64,000 bases of DNA from JACSRF01 sp963695505 (lineage in GTDB: Bacteria; Chloroflexota; Anaerolineae; Promineifilales; Promineifilaceae), in NCBI GenBank assembly GCA_963695505.1, contig CAVOGX010000014.1:496001-560000 (forward strand), in the 5' to 3' direction. The position numbers and the translations under genes were made by a program. Shown in pieces: positions 25,060-34,717 of the stretch. How positions within the stretch are numbered: the stretch's first letter is position 1; the number at the start of each line of letters is the position of its first letter. The notes under the pieces were generated by a model that was not told the origin of the DNA, did no database searches, and worked only from the letters and a program-made list of their open reading frames with translations.

Positions 25060-27736
25060 TCAGCCGGATTTGGGCGTGTCGGCGGGAATGATGCTTTGCA
25101 GGTGAGCTAGCTCTTCATCGCGGGAGCTAACATGGCCATCCAGCCGAGCGGCCAACAGGGCGTCTAACCACACGGCAAAGTGCGGGCCAGGCTTGTAGCC
25201 CATTGCCCGCAAGTCGTTGCCATTCACGGCCGTTTTCACGTGCTGCCACTCCCGGTAATACTGCTCCAGCAGGTCTGACACCGGCCTCGCCCCTACGGCT
25301 GCTCGTCCTACCAACAGCACTCGCGGCGGAAACGGCCGTAACGCTTTTTCCACCGCACCCGGCGATGCCTTTTCATCCATACTTCGCAGCACGGCCAGCA
25401 AATTTCCGGCTGCCGCCACGTCGTCCCGCGTATCTTTGCGCACGCGCAGCCGGGCCATAGCCCCCTCCTGCACGTCTAGCGGCAGCCCCGCCAGCCACAG
25501 CGCAAAGTAGACAAAGGCGGGCGACTCTCCGCGCAAGGCAGCGCGCCATGCCGGATCGGTCAACAAGGGTGGCACGCGAGCATAAGAAACGGCCGTTTCT
25601 GGCCGCCACACCAGTTGGGCGTAAATTTGCGTCAAAATGCCCAATTCCGCCAGCCGCGCCATTGCCCGCGCCGGGCGCGCTTCGCGCAAGGCCAGCTCCA
25701 TTTCGTGGCGAATGCGGTCCCCCGTTACCCGGTCCAGCATGGGCAGCGCATCTTGCAGCAGTTCGGCCGTGCGCGTTTCAATGGTAAAGTCCAGCCGCTG
25801 CTCCAGGCGCACGGCGCGCAGCATGCGCGTGGGGTCATCCACAAAACTTATGCTGTGCAGCACTCGAATCAGCCGCTGCTGCAAATCCCGCTGGCCGCCG
25901 TAGAAGTCCAGCAGTTCCCCCAAATGCGCCCCATCCAGGCGCATTGCCAGGGTGTTAATGGTGAAATCGCGCCGGTGCAGGTCCAGCTTTATCGACCCCC
26001 GCTCTACCTCCGGCAGGGCTGACGGCTCGCGGTAAAATTCGGTGCGCGCCGTCACAAAATCGATGGCTGGCGGCAGGTCTGCCCCAACGATGGCTGCTAT
26101 CTCGCCCTTATCACCCGCTCCCCCAACCTCCATGACCGCCTGCCAAATCTCCGGCGTGGTAAACCATTTGGCCGTGCCAAAGCGGCGATGGGTATGCACC
26201 TGCCCGCCAAACTGCTTTTGTAGCTGGCCTACCAGCTCAATAGCGTCTCCTTCCACCACCATGTCTAAATCTTTGGCCGGAATGTCCAGCAGCAGATCGC
26301 GCACCAGCCCGCCCACAAAGTAGAGCGGCATGTTTAGCCGGTCTGCAGCAGCGCTGATGGTTAACACCATGCGCCACATGGCCGGGGGCAGCTTTTCGGC
26401 TAGCAAATCTCGCATATCGGAAACGGCCGTTTTCTGCACCGGCTGGAACAGATGGTTCAACAAATCTGTCCGCGTCACAATCCCAATCAGGTGTCGTAGG
26501 GCCGTTCTCCGCTGCCCCCTCAGCCACCACCGGAATTTGCCCCCACCCTTCATTCAGCATCAACTCCTGCACTCGCTCTATGGAATCGGTCGGACGTACC
26601 GTTACTGTACCCGCCTTCATCACCCGGCGTACCGGGAAGCGGGCCAGATCATGGTTCACTGCCCGATCGACGCCCCGCCGCGTCAGCAGGCCCACCAACC
26701 GCTCGCCCGCCTCGTCAAGCACCGGGTATCCTTCGTAGCCAAAGCGCTGCATGAGCACGGCTGCTTCCGCCACGCTCATATCGGCCGTGATGGTTTGCAC
26801 TCCGTGAGACATAATTTGCGCCACCCGATCGATGGGCTGTACCACGTCTTGCAGCAGTTCCCGCACCCGCTGCTGCACAAAAATCAGGCTGCGTTTGGGC
26901 ACCAAGGCTGCCGCCGCCCGGCTGTGCCCGCCGCCACCCAATTTAACCGTCACCTGTGCCACATCTACCGCATCCTCGCTGCTGCGGGCCACCACCTGCA
27001 CATCCTGGCCAATTTGCACCAGCACAAACAATGCCACCGGCTGCAGGGCATCCCGCAAACGATGCGTAACAGAAGAAATTTCATCGGTAAAGCTGTCGGG
27101 GGCTTTGACAGCAGCAATAACCACCTGACGGCCACCCACATTTACCCAATCTGCTGCCCCCAAAAGGCTATCATATAGCTGCTGCTGTTCTGGCGTCAAT
27201 GGAATATTCAGGAAACGGCGCACCACGTTGAGCTGCGCTCCCTGGTCAAGCAGCCAGGCCGCAGCGCGCACGTCGCGCGGTGTCGTGGTGTCATAGGTCA
27301 AAGAACCTGTGTCTTCGTGGATGCCCAACAGGAGCAGCGTCGCCTCCTCCACGGCAAGGTGCAACCCGGCAGCCTGCAAGCGCTCTACCAACAGGGTAGT
27401 GGTGGCTCCTACGCTCTCGACCTGGTAACGCCAATCCGCTTTTTGCGGATGGCCAATGTGGTGATCAAAGACGCGCACCTGCGGGTGGCGAGCAACCCCG
27501 CGCACGCTGAGGGGTGTTTGCGTATCGACCAGCACCAGGCTATCGACCCGTTTCTTGCGCCAATCCTCAGGCTGCATGAAGGGCAGCGCACTCCAGTAAA
27601 GGTTGAGGAACTGCTGCACGTTGCGGTTCAGGCGGCGGGGCAGCAGAGGCACTCCTTGCGGGTACAGCTTGTGGGCGGCCAGTTGTGACGCAACGGCATC
27701 AAAGTCGGCGTTCTCGTGGGTCAGAATGAGCAACAT
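25060..27736 (-). CDS. DHH-CBS-nucleotidyltransferase fusion (tRNA CCA/A-adding type), one frameshift
   Basis: Start ATG at 27736 (MLLILTHENADFD). Order: DHH phosphoesterase domain (DHHIGHPQ) with DHHA1 (GGGGHSRAAA), about residues 1-300; two CBS domains, about 310-440; then a class II poly(A)-polymerase/CCA-adding head with YFVGGLVRDLLL and DLDMVVEGD and the RNA-binding tail, about 460-890. The two parts are in different frames: QIPVVAEGAAENG continues as RHLIGIVTRTDLLNH after removing one base near 26499. The restored length is 891 residues, normal for bacterial A-adding enzymes of this fusion type. It repairs or completes tRNA 3' ends; CBS and DHH parts may sense nucleotides. Confidence 0.88.
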
Positions 27737-27917
27737 GCCCTCATTATACATGGCATTTGCACGGCAACTAAAGAGCATTCGCGAAATCTGGCTGAAGCGT
27801 GTGCTGATGTAACGCGAGGCAGATATTGCGCCCTTACCGGCTGCGCCAAGAGCGCCGAAGCAGTTGTTTTGGGACTAAGAAACGGCCGTTTCCCGCTGTA
27901 TGTGACACCTAATGACA

Positions 27918-27929
27918 CAAATATTTGTC
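27918..27929. promoter_or_regulatory. Palindrome ACAAATATTTGT (possible operator)
   Basis: A perfect 12-base AT palindrome seven bases upstream of a good -35 box. Fits a repressor or activator site; no regulator is known. Confidence 0.4.
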
Positions 27930-27935
27930 AAAATA

Positions 27936-27964
27936 TTGACATTTTAGAACACGCGTGCTAATCT
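27936..27964 (+). promoter_or_regulatory. Sigma-70-type promoter upstream of 28183
   Basis: TTGACA at 27936-27941, 17 bases, TAATCT at 27959-27964. It drives the membrane protein gene and perhaps the transglycosylase. The gene-free stretch 27737-28182 also holds an ACGGCCGT copy (27876-27893) and two palindromes. Confidence 0.65.
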
Positions 27965-27971
27965 TTTCTTC

Positions 27972-27985
27972 AGAACAGTTGTTCT
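27972..27985. promoter_or_regulatory. LexA-box-like palindrome AGAACAGTTGTTCT
   Basis: AGAAC, four bases, GTTCT matches the Gram-positive LexA/DinR pattern GAACN4GTTC. It lies eight bases after the -10 box, where a repressor would block transcription. Single occurrence, so uncertain. Confidence 0.4.
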
Positions 27986-28182
27986 ACACCCCAGAGTAAC
28001 GTATGTTTTTGGTGATGAAGGGCAAATCCAGAAAGCAGTAGAACATTTGTTTTGGTATTGTAGCGCATATTACCCATTTTATTCAAGGGGATCTTCCCCA
28101 CCTGGTAAAACCACATCTGCTTACCGCTCTGCACAAACTTACGGTGGGGCCGGGTGTGGTCAATGAAGAGGAGATGCTAATC

Positions 28183-28986
28183 ATGAGAAGCGAACAGTAT
28201 TATCCCCGTGGAAACCAATTTACCGCCCGTTTGGCCACCATGGGCGGCACCATGCCTCGACGGGCCATGGTGGGCGTCATTTTGATGATCTCTTTGGCCG
28301 CTTTTGAAATGTTTAACTTTGATACAACGCAGTACGCGCTGCGCAACCTGCTGGGCGAGGTGGAGTTTTTGGGTCTAAAGTGGGCCAGCATTCTGGCCAT
28401 TGCTTTCTGCTCCATTGACTTTGCCGGGCTGATTCGTCTTTTCACGCCAGAACGCGGGGCTGACGAGCCAAAAGAAGTATGGTACCTGATGGGCGCGTGG
28501 CTGATGGGCGCAACGATGAACGCCATCATGACCTGGTGGGCCGTTTCGCTGACGTTGATCAATCATGAGTTTGGCAATGAGGTACTTTCGCGGGAACAGC
28601 TGCTCAATACGGTGCCCATTTTTGTGGCTGTACTGGTGTGGCTAACGCGCATTCTGTTTATCGGCGCATTCACCGTGGCCGGAGAGCATATCTTTGATTT
28701 CAGCAGCGACAGTGACCAGCGCTCTCAGGCAGCGGCAGCCCGGGCAGCACAGCCGCTGGCGCAGCGCGCGCAGCCAGCCAGCCAAATCATTAACCGGCAG
28801 CGGCAGTCTACACCCCCTCCGCCTGAACCAGCAGCAGCTTACGAACCGGCACAGCAGCCCGCACCACAAAAGCGGACCCCGGCCATGCCCCAACGGCAAA
28901 ACTCCCGCGTGCGGCAGCGCCCGCCGCGCCCCAACGGCACAATCCGTCGCGTACCGGCCGGCGTTCACGCCAGCCCCCGGCGGTAA
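28183..28986 (+). CDS. Membrane protein with proline/glutamine-rich cytoplasmic tail
   Basis: 267 residues from ATG 28183 (AAGAGGAG nine bases upstream). Four hydrophobic helices: about 28-47, 64-84, 102-124 and 142-166. The last 90 residues are low-complexity, rich in Ala, Pro, Gln and Arg (AAAARAAQPLAQRAQPAS to PPRPNGTIRRVP), probably disordered. I do not recognise the family. It has its own promoter with two possible operators, and precedes a lytic transglycosylase gene by 88 bases across a hairpin repeat. Confidence 0.75.
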   Translation: MRSEQYYPRGNQFTARLATMGGTMPRRAMVGVILMISLAAFEMFNFDTTQYALRNLLGEVEFLGLKWASILAIAFCSIDFAGLIRLFTPERGADEPKEVWYLMGAWLMGATMNAIMTWWAVSLTLINHEFGNEVLSREQLLNTVPIFVAVLVWLTRILFIGAFTVAGEHIFDFSSDSDQRSQAAAARAAQPLAQRAQPASQIINRQRQSTPPPPEPAAAYEPAQQPAPQKRTPAMPQRQNSRVRQRPPRPNGTIRRVPAGVHASPRR

Positions 28987-28994
28987 TTGGTTAC

Positions 28995-29045
28995 TGAAAA
29001 TTGAAGATTGGAGACTGTGCAGTCTCCAGTCTCCAATCTCTACTC
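28995..29045. repeat. Inverted short-unit repeat, GGAGACT type
   Basis: GAAGATTGGAGACTGTGCAG and CAGTCTCCAGTCTCCAATCTC form a hairpin between the membrane protein and the transglycosylase genes. Confidence 0.75.
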
Positions 29046-29073
29046 CCCAACCTTCTCCATTTTGAGGTAAACT

Positions 29074-29856
29074 ATGGCTCTCTACGAATACAGTATCACT
29101 TATCAGGTCATAGAAACACCCTTGAATGAGTCGCCTCTAAAGATTACAAAAGCTGATTTGCCACCGGAAACGTCATCCACGGATGTGCGGCAGCAAATGA
29201 TGCTGGTGCTGGCGGTGGTGTTGCTCATGGTTGTGTTGGGCGGCGCAGCGCTGGCCCCCAAAGTGCAAGTGGCAGAATCCGCAGGGGATGGTGATTTAGT
29301 TGGAGATAGTTTAGGAGAAACGGCCGTTTCCCACACCCAAACTATTCCCCAGCCCAATACCGGCCTATCCCCCGTTTTTGCCCCAACAGTCCAGCATTGG
29401 GCGCCCCAAATTTTGGAATGGTCTGCCGCCCACGGGCTAGACCCCAACATCGCCGCAACCATCATGCAAATTGAATCATGCGGCGACCCCCAGGCGCTCT
29501 CTCATGCCGGTGCGCAGGGCCTCTTCCAGGTGATGCCCTTTCACTTCGAGGCGGGGGAAGACGCTTTTAACCCCGACACCAACGCTTTTCGCGGGCTTAG
29601 CTTTTACGCCTACGTGCTAGACCTGACCAACGGCGACGTGGGCCGGGCCCTGGCAGGGTACAACGGCGGGCCTCGCGCCGCCCTCAGTCCCTGGGACAGT
29701 TGGGTGTCGGAGACGCAGCGCTACTACACCTGGGGCACCGGAATTTACGAAGATGCCAGCGCCGGTCTGGCCGAAAGCCCCACGCTGCAAGAATGGCTGG
29801 CGGCTGGCGGGGCAAGCTTATGCCGTCAGGCGGCTAATCGTTTGGGCTTGAATTAG
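29074..29856 (+). CDS. Lytic transglycosylase (SLT domain), membrane-anchored
   Basis: 260 residues; SD GAGGT seven bases before the ATG. A cytoplasmic N-terminus of about 40 residues is followed by one membrane helix (about 42-62), a linker with GETAVSHT from an ACGGCCGT copy, then an SLT domain: catalytic Glu in IMQIESCGDPQALS, GLFQVMPFHF, and AGYNGGP. These enzymes cut the glycan strand between MurNAc and GlcNAc. The lack of a usual cleavable signal and the long N-terminal region are mildly unusual. Confidence 0.88.
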   Translation: MALYEYSITYQVIETPLNESPLKITKADLPPETSSTDVRQQMMLVLAVVLLMVVLGGAALAPKVQVAESAGDGDLVGDSLGETAVSHTQTIPQPNTGLSPVFAPTVQHWAPQILEWSAAHGLDPNIAATIMQIESCGDPQALSHAGAQGLFQVMPFHFEAGEDAFNPDTNAFRGLSFYAYVLDLTNGDVGRALAGYNGGPRAALSPWDSWVSETQRYYTWGTGIYEDASAGLAESPTLQEWLAAGGASLCRQAANRLGLN

Positions 29857-29879
29857 CATCGCCGCTATAATCGCCCCCT

Positions 29880-30981
29880 ATGTTCGAATTTGAGATTGAA
29901 TGTGAAGATGGGGGGAGCCGAGCTAGAAACGGCCGTTTCCACACCCCCCACGGCATAATTAACACTCCCGTCTTTGCCCCCGTCGGCACCCAGGCTACCG
30001 TGAAAGCGCTTGCGCCCCGCCGACCTGCACGAACTGGGCGCCACCCTCGTTCTCAGCAACACCTACCACCTCTATCTGCGTCCCGGCGATGAACTGATTC
30101 GCGATTTGGGCGGCTTGCACGAATTCATGCAGTGGCCAGGTCCCATCCTCACCGACAGCGGCGGTTTCCAGGTCTTCAGCCTGAGCGGCAGCCGCAAAAT
30201 CGACGCCGACGGCGTTACCTTCCAGTCCCACATCGACGGCAGCTCCCACCGCTTCACCCCCGAACGCAGTATTGCCATACAAGAAAACCTGGGCGCAGAC
30301 ATCATCATGGCCTTTGATGAATGCCCCCCGCCCCATGATTACGAGTACGTCAAGGGGTCGCTGACGCGCACCCACCCCTGGCTGCTCCGCTGTGCAGATG
30401 CCAAAACCCGCAGCGACCAGGCGCTTTTTGGCATTGTGCAGGGCGGTATTTTCCCCGACCTGCGCGAGGAAAGCGCCCGCTTTATGCTTGAACTGGATTT
30501 ACCCGGTTATGCCATTGGCGGGCTGGCTGTAGGCGAAACCAAAAAGGAAATGGCGGCAACCCTGGACGTATTAGAGCCTGTTTTGCCGCGCCATAAACCC
30601 CGCTACCTGATGGGCGTGGGCGCGCCGGAGGATTTGGTCAACGGCGTTTTGCGCGGTGTAGACATTTTTGACTGCGTGCTGCCCACGCGGCTGGCGCGGC
30701 ACAACACGGCCCTGGTTTTGGGCGGCAGACTCAATTTGCGCAATGCGCAGTTTGAGCGCGACCCCCAGCCAATTGATGCTGCCTGCACCTGCTACACCTG
30801 CCAGCATTTCAGCCGCGCCTACCTGCGCCATCTTGTAAAAGCCAATGAAATTTTGGGGCACGTGCTCCTTACCACCCACAACGTCCACTTCTTATTGGAA
30901 TTGATGCGCCAGATTCGCGCCGCCATTGCTGCGGGCACGTTCAGCGAGTTCGCGGCAGAGTTTTTGAACCATTATGCGTGA
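29880..30981 (+). CDS. tgt: tRNA-guanine transglycosylase, one frameshift
   Basis: Full-length homology in two frames: MFEFEIECEDGG to QATVKAL, then from RPADLHELGATLVLSNTYHLYLR to the stop at 30981. Removing one G near 30011 restores a 366-residue enzyme. Features: DSGGFQVFSL, GGLAVGE, MGVGAPEDLVNGV, DCVLPTR (catalytic Asp) and the zinc site CTCYTCQHFS. It exchanges the guanine at position 34 of tRNAs for preQ1 in queuosine synthesis. No queuosine biosynthesis genes are in this window. An ACGGCCGT copy lies near the start (NGRF). Confidence 0.93.
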
Positions 30982-31032
30982 AACGTGAAGCATGAAACGT
31001 GACAAAAAGCTCATCACGTTTTACGTTGCACG
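30979..31032. repeat. Inverted repeat, AAACGTGA type
   Basis: GTGAAACGTGAAGCATGAAACGTGAC, then CATCACGTTTTACGTTGCACG. Arms are complementary; lies between tgt and uppP. Confidence 0.7.
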
Positions 31033-31046
31033 CTCAAAGGAATTCT

Positions 31047-31862
31047 ATGAGCATTTTGGAAGCGATCATTTTAGGCATTGTGCAAGGGGCCACAGAATTT
31101 TTGCCCATTTCTAGCTCCGGACATCTGGTTTTGGTGCCTTTTTTGTTTAACCTGACGGAGCCCGGGTTGGCCATGATTGCCATTGTGCATGAGGGCACGC
31201 TGCTGGCGGTGTTGGCCTATTTCTGGCAGGATGTATGGGGAATTGTGAAGGGGGTGCTGGATGGCCTGCGCCGCCGCCAGCCGCTGGCCACGGCCGAATC
31301 CCGGCTGGGTTGGTTCATTGTGTTGGGGTCGATACCGGCGGCTGTCGCCGGACTGCTGCTGGAAAGTTTCTTCGAGGAGGTGTTTGGCGCACCCGCTGTC
31401 GCGGCAGGCTTTTTGCTGGTAACGGCCGTTCTGCTCATCACCGGCGAAAGAATGATGTCTGGAAAAAAGGCATTGGCGCAGCTCACCTGGCTGGATGCGT
31501 TGATAGTTGGCTTTTTCCAGATGATGGCTTTGTTTCCCGGTATCTCACGCAGCGGCAGCACCATCACTGCCGGACTCATCCGCGGTTTTGATCGGGCCAC
31601 AGCGGCACGCTTCAGTTTCTTATTGGGCATTCCCGCAATTCTCGGGGCAGGGCTGCTGGCCGTATTCGACATCGTGCAGGCCGGTAACCTGGCCAGCCAA
31701 TGGCCCACGATGCTGGCAGGGTTTGCCGCCGCGGCCGTTTCCGGTTACGCCTGCATTCACTTTTTACTAACCTGGTTAAAGCAGCGCAGCCTCTACATTT
31801 TTGTGGTTTACGTCATTCTTTTCAGTGCGGTATCTTTGTTGATAATTGCGCTGAGAGGATAG
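31047..31862 (+). CDS. uppP: Undecaprenyl-diphosphatase
   Basis: 271 residues from ATG 31047 (AAAGGA upstream). BacA/UppP membrane family: QGATEFLPISSSGHL at residues about 11-25 and FPGISRSGSTITAGL in the middle carry the catalytic Glu, Ser and Arg. About eight hydrophobic helices. It recycles undecaprenyl pyrophosphate for wall synthesis and can confer bacitracin resistance. Two ACGGCCGT-type copies lie in the gene (31422; variant at 31732). Confidence 0.95.
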   Translation: MSILEAIILGIVQGATEFLPISSSGHLVLVPFLFNLTEPGLAMIAIVHEGTLLAVLAYFWQDVWGIVKGVLDGLRRRQPLATAESRLGWFIVLGSIPAAVAGLLLESFFEEVFGAPAVAAGFLLVTAVLLITGERMMSGKKALAQLTWLDALIVGFFQMMALFPGISRSGSTITAGLIRGFDRATAARFSFLLGIPAILGAGLLAVFDIVQAGNLASQWPTMLAGFAAAAVSGYACIHFLLTWLKQRSLYIFVVYVILFSAVSLLIIALRG

Positions 31863-31892
31863 GAAGGAGACTGGAGACTAGAGATTGCCCGG
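31860..31892. repeat. Short-unit repeat, GGAGACT type
   Basis: GGAAGGAGACTGGAGACTAGAGATTG immediately after the uppP stop; one arm only. Confidence 0.55.
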
Positions 31893-31926
31893 TTTCCCCT
31901 CTCTGCTCTCGATTCTCAATTTCCCA

Positions 31927-32718
31927 ATGCGCCCCCGCTCCCTTGCCCCCCTGCTCCTGCTGCTCCTGCTCTTGGGCTGCCGGCCATCACCGCTGCCGCC
32001 GCCAGACGTAACATCCAGCCCAAGCCTGCCCATTTTGCGCGTGGGCGTGGCCGATACGGCCGTTCCCTTCTTGATTGTAGCCGCCAACCCGGAATTCCAC
32101 TTACAAAGCGTCAATGCCAACACCACCACCCTGCTGGCCGACCTGGACGCAGGCAACTTGGATGCGGTGCTGATCCATACCATTCCGGAAAGCGCAGCAT
32201 TCTGGTTTAATCCGGTGGCTGTGGATGGCCTGGTCATTATCGTCCACCCAGACAACCCCCTCACTACGTTGAGCAGGGCCGAGGTGCAGGCCGTGTTTAA
32301 CGGCCGTATCGACAACTGGGCAACGCTGGGCGGACCGGATTTGCCTATCACTTTGATTACCCGTGAGCGTGGTTCTGGAGCACGCACCCTTTTCGCCCAA
32401 CGCATCATGGCTGAGCAGCGGGTAAGCATTAACGCGGTCCTGGCTACGGGGGATACGGCCGTACAGGAGCTGGTAGCTGCCGACCCTGGCGCTATCGGCT
32501 ATACCATGATGGGCAGTGTAGATGGGGTGAAGGCGCTGGAATTGGATGGCATTCCCGCATTGACAAATACGACCACCGCCCAGGCTTACCCCCTCAGTTT
32601 ACCCCTTTACTTTGTCAGCCTTGCCGAGCCTCAAGGGGAGCTGCGGGCCTGGCTTTCCTGGCTGCAATCAGATAGTGGGCAAACGCAAATTAGCACGAGA
32701 TACGGCCGTGTCCGCTAA
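31927..32718 (+). CDS. PstS-like substrate-binding lipoprotein
   Basis: 263 residues from ATG 31927 (a TTG at 31885 is the alternative). Lipoprotein signal of nearly pure leucine ending at LLLLGC. The mature part is a periplasmic-binding fold of the PBP-like PstS type: LIVAANPEFHL, GLVIIVHPDNPL, VQAVFNGRIDNWATLGG, ITRERGSGARTLF and GAIGYTMMG match phosphate-binding relatives. Phosphate is likely but unproven; no pstCAB genes adjoin. Five ACGGCCGT copies lie in about 650 bases, the densest cluster in the window. Confidence 0.83.
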   Translation: MRPRSLAPLLLLLLLLGCRPSPLPPPDVTSSPSLPILRVGVADTAVPFLIVAANPEFHLQSVNANTTTLLADLDAGNLDAVLIHTIPESAAFWFNPVAVDGLVIIVHPDNPLTTLSRAEVQAVFNGRIDNWATLGGPDLPITLITRERGSGARTLFAQRIMAEQRVSINAVLATGDTAVQELVAADPGAIGYTMMGSVDGVKALELDGIPALTNTTTAQAYPLSLPLYFVSLAEPQGELRAWLSWLQSDSGQTQISTRYGRVR

Positions 32719-32754
32719 TTGGTTGCATGCCGTCTCTGGCTCTCGGCTGCAGGC

Positions 32755-33225
32755 TTAGCCCAAGGCTGACTGCACCAAAGTAGCCAACACCAGGTAAACC
32801 ACGAAAGCGAATACGGAAATAGCACCTGTTAAAGCATATTTAAGCCCACGAGATATGTCCGTACGCCATAAAAAGATATTGGCTGCGGCAGCCGCGCCAC
32901 CGGCCAAGCCCCCGATCGCGCCGCCGAAAAACACCAGCAGCAAAGGCCACGCGCTCCAAACCAATTGATACCACTTAAGGGGTTCAGCAATGGACAGGTG
33001 CTTGCCATCCACAATGAGCTGTGGCACATCAAAACCCAAGGCCACGGGTTTCCACCTGGCAACAACCACTTTGCCGTCATCCCGTAGTAAAGCAAACTCG
33101 CCCCGTTTCTTGCCTTTTGGCGCAGGCTGCCCATTAAAAAACAGCTTTGGCCCGCTCAAGAAGCTGGAAAGCTCCGCTTCAACAACGTGACCTTCAAACC
33201 CTTCAGGATAAAGACGATGCCTCAT
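32755..33225 (-). CDS. Hypothetical membrane protein
   Basis: 156 residues from ATG 33225 (GGAG nine bases upstream). The first 85 residues are soluble and beta-rich (GPKLFFNGQPAPKGKKRGEFAL, WKPVALGFDVPQLIVDG). Two hydrophobic helices follow (about 92-114 and 131-152) with a Gly/Ala-rich turn. I do not recognise the family. It is convergent with the PstS-like gene and divergent from the aminotransferase. Confidence 0.6.
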   Translation of the reverse strand: MRHRLYPEGFEGHVVEAELSSFLSGPKLFFNGQPAPKGKKRGEFALLRDDGKVVVARWKPVALGFDVPQLIVDGKHLSIAEPLKWYQLVWSAWPLLLVFFGGAIGGLAGGAAAAANIFLWRTDISRGLKYALTGAISVFAFVVYLVLATLVQSALG

Positions 33226-33258
33226 GACCAATTCTCCATTAGTTTCGCGTTTGTGGGG

Positions 33259-33289
33259 TTGACGTTCCCCCCAGGAGATTTGCTATAAT
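33259..33289 (+). promoter_or_regulatory. Promoter of a short leader upstream of the aminotransferase
   Basis: TTGACG at 33259-33264 and TATAAT at 33284-33289, spacer 19. Transcription would start near 33297. Confidence 0.6.
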
Positions 33290-33296
33290 TGTAATG

Positions 33297-33386
33297 GAAA
33301 GTTGAAAAGAAGACCTGGATGAAACTAAGAAATTAGTAATGGTCCGAGCAAAGCCTGATTTTTTCCAGAATCAGGCTTTTTTTTCT
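33297..33386 (+). ncRNA. Short leader/sRNA ending in a terminator (possible attenuator)
   Basis: A transcript from the promoter above would run about 90 bases to a strong terminator (33351-33386: AAAGCCTGATT, loop, AATCAGGCTTTTTTTT), ending 50 bases before the aminotransferase ATG. It contains a five-codon frame (MKLRN). No known riboswitch fold is recognised. Either a small RNA or a leader whose termination controls the downstream gene. Confidence 0.45.
33351..33386 (+). terminator. Rho-independent terminator in the aminotransferase leader
   Basis: AAAGCCTGATT, loop TTTTCCAG, AATCAGGC, then eight T. Confidence 0.88.
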
Positions 33387-33435
33387 AAAGGACCAATCAA
33401 ACATTCCCACAACCTACTCAATTTTAGGAGATACC

Positions 33436-34659
33436 ATGATGAGCAAGAGCAATAAATTTATTCAGTTAGAAGAAACCTACAGCGCCCATAACTACCACCC
33501 CTTAGACGTGGTCATTGAGCGGGGTGAAGGCGTGTGGGTTTATGATGTAGAAGGCAAAAAGTACCTGGACTGCCTCAGCGCTTATTCGGCCGTTAACCAG
33601 GGACACAGCCACCCAGCCATCCGCCAGGCGGCCATGGAGCAAATGGAGCGCGTAACGTTAACTTCCCGCGCCTTCCGTAACGACCAGATGGGGCCTTTTG
33701 TGCAAGAGCTGTGCGAGCTGACCGGGTATGACATGGCCTTACCCATGAACAGCGGCGCAGAGGCGGTGGAGACAGCCATTAAAGCGGCCCGTAAATGGGG
33801 TTACCTGGAGAAAGGCGTGCCCCGGAGCCATGCCCAAATTATTGTTTGTGAGGGCAACTTTGCCGGGAGAACCACAACCCTGATCAGCTTTTCCAGCGAA
33901 AAGCAGTATAAGGAAGATTTTGGGCCCTACACCCCTGGATTTGTCATGGTTCCTTACGGCGATCCTGCAGCCCTGGAAGCAGCCATTACGCCCAACACCG
34001 TGGCCTTCCTGGTCGAGCCGATTCAAGGCGAAGGTGGCGTGGTGGTGCCGCCGGAAGGCTACCTAAAAGCAGCGGCTAACATTTGCGCCAAGCACAATGT
34101 CCTGTTTATTGCCGACGAAATTCAGACCGGGTTGGGCCGTACCGGCGCGCTCTTTGGCTGTGACCATGAAGGCGTACGCCCAGATATGGTCACCGTAGGC
34201 AAGGCGTTAAGCGGCGGCTTTTACCCTGTTTCGGCCGTGCTGGCTGACCGAGAAATTCTGGGCCTATTCCGCCCTGGCGACCACGGCAGCACCTTTGGCG
34301 GCAACCCGTTGGGGTCAGCCATTGGCCGCGCAGCGCTGCGGGTCATCCAGGAGGAAAAGCTGGTAGAACGTTCCCGCGAGTTGGGGGCGTACTTCAAGGG
34401 CCGCCTGGAGCGCATCGAGAGCGATCACGTCACATTGGTGCGCGGCAAGGGGTTGTTCATTGGCGTGGTACTGAATCGTCCGGCACGGCCGTTCTGCGAA
34501 GCATTGCGCGACCGGGGCATCCTCTGTAAAGAGACCCACGTCAACGTCATCCGCTTTGCCCCGCCGCTGGTCATTACCAAAGAAGAAATCGACTGGGCCT
34601 TGAGCCACATCGAACCGGTGTTGATGGGCGAGCTGGAACCAGTACCCGCGGCCGTTTAG
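33436..34659 (+). CDS. rocD: Class III aminotransferase, ornithine aminotransferase-like
   Basis: 407 residues. The order EETYSAHNYHPLDVVIERGEGVWVYD, MNSGAEAVETAIKAAR, VEPIQGEGGVVVPP, ADEIQTGLGRTG and the PLP-binding Lys in GKALSGGFYPVSAV fit ornithine aminotransferase closely. It converts ornithine plus 2-oxoglutarate to glutamate-5-semialdehyde and glutamate in the cytoplasm. A close alternative is another omega-aminotransferase. A terminator follows the gene, and a terminator-containing leader precedes it. Confidence 0.88.
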   Translation: MMSKSNKFIQLEETYSAHNYHPLDVVIERGEGVWVYDVEGKKYLDCLSAYSAVNQGHSHPAIRQAAMEQMERVTLTSRAFRNDQMGPFVQELCELTGYDMALPMNSGAEAVETAIKAARKWGYLEKGVPRSHAQIIVCEGNFAGRTTTLISFSSEKQYKEDFGPYTPGFVMVPYGDPAALEAAITPNTVAFLVEPIQGEGGVVVPPEGYLKAAANICAKHNVLFIADEIQTGLGRTGALFGCDHEGVRPDMVTVGKALSGGFYPVSAVLADREILGLFRPGDHGSTFGGNPLGSAIGRAALRVIQEEKLVERSRELGAYFKGRLERIESDHVTLVRGKGLFIGVVLNRPARPFCEALRDRGILCKETHVNVIRFAPPLVITKEEIDWALSHIEPVLMGELEPVPAAV

Positions 34660-34684
34660 TCGCAGTATTTTTCATCAAACGCTC

Positions 34685-34717
34685 AAACCGCCGGTTTAGT
34701 GGCCGGCGGTTTTTTTA
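34685..34717 (+). terminator. Rho-independent terminator of the aminotransferase gene
   Basis: AAACCGCCGG, loop TTTAGTGG, CCGGCGGTTTTTTT, 25 bases after the stop. The next 160 bases up to 34877 hold no gene. Confidence 0.93.
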
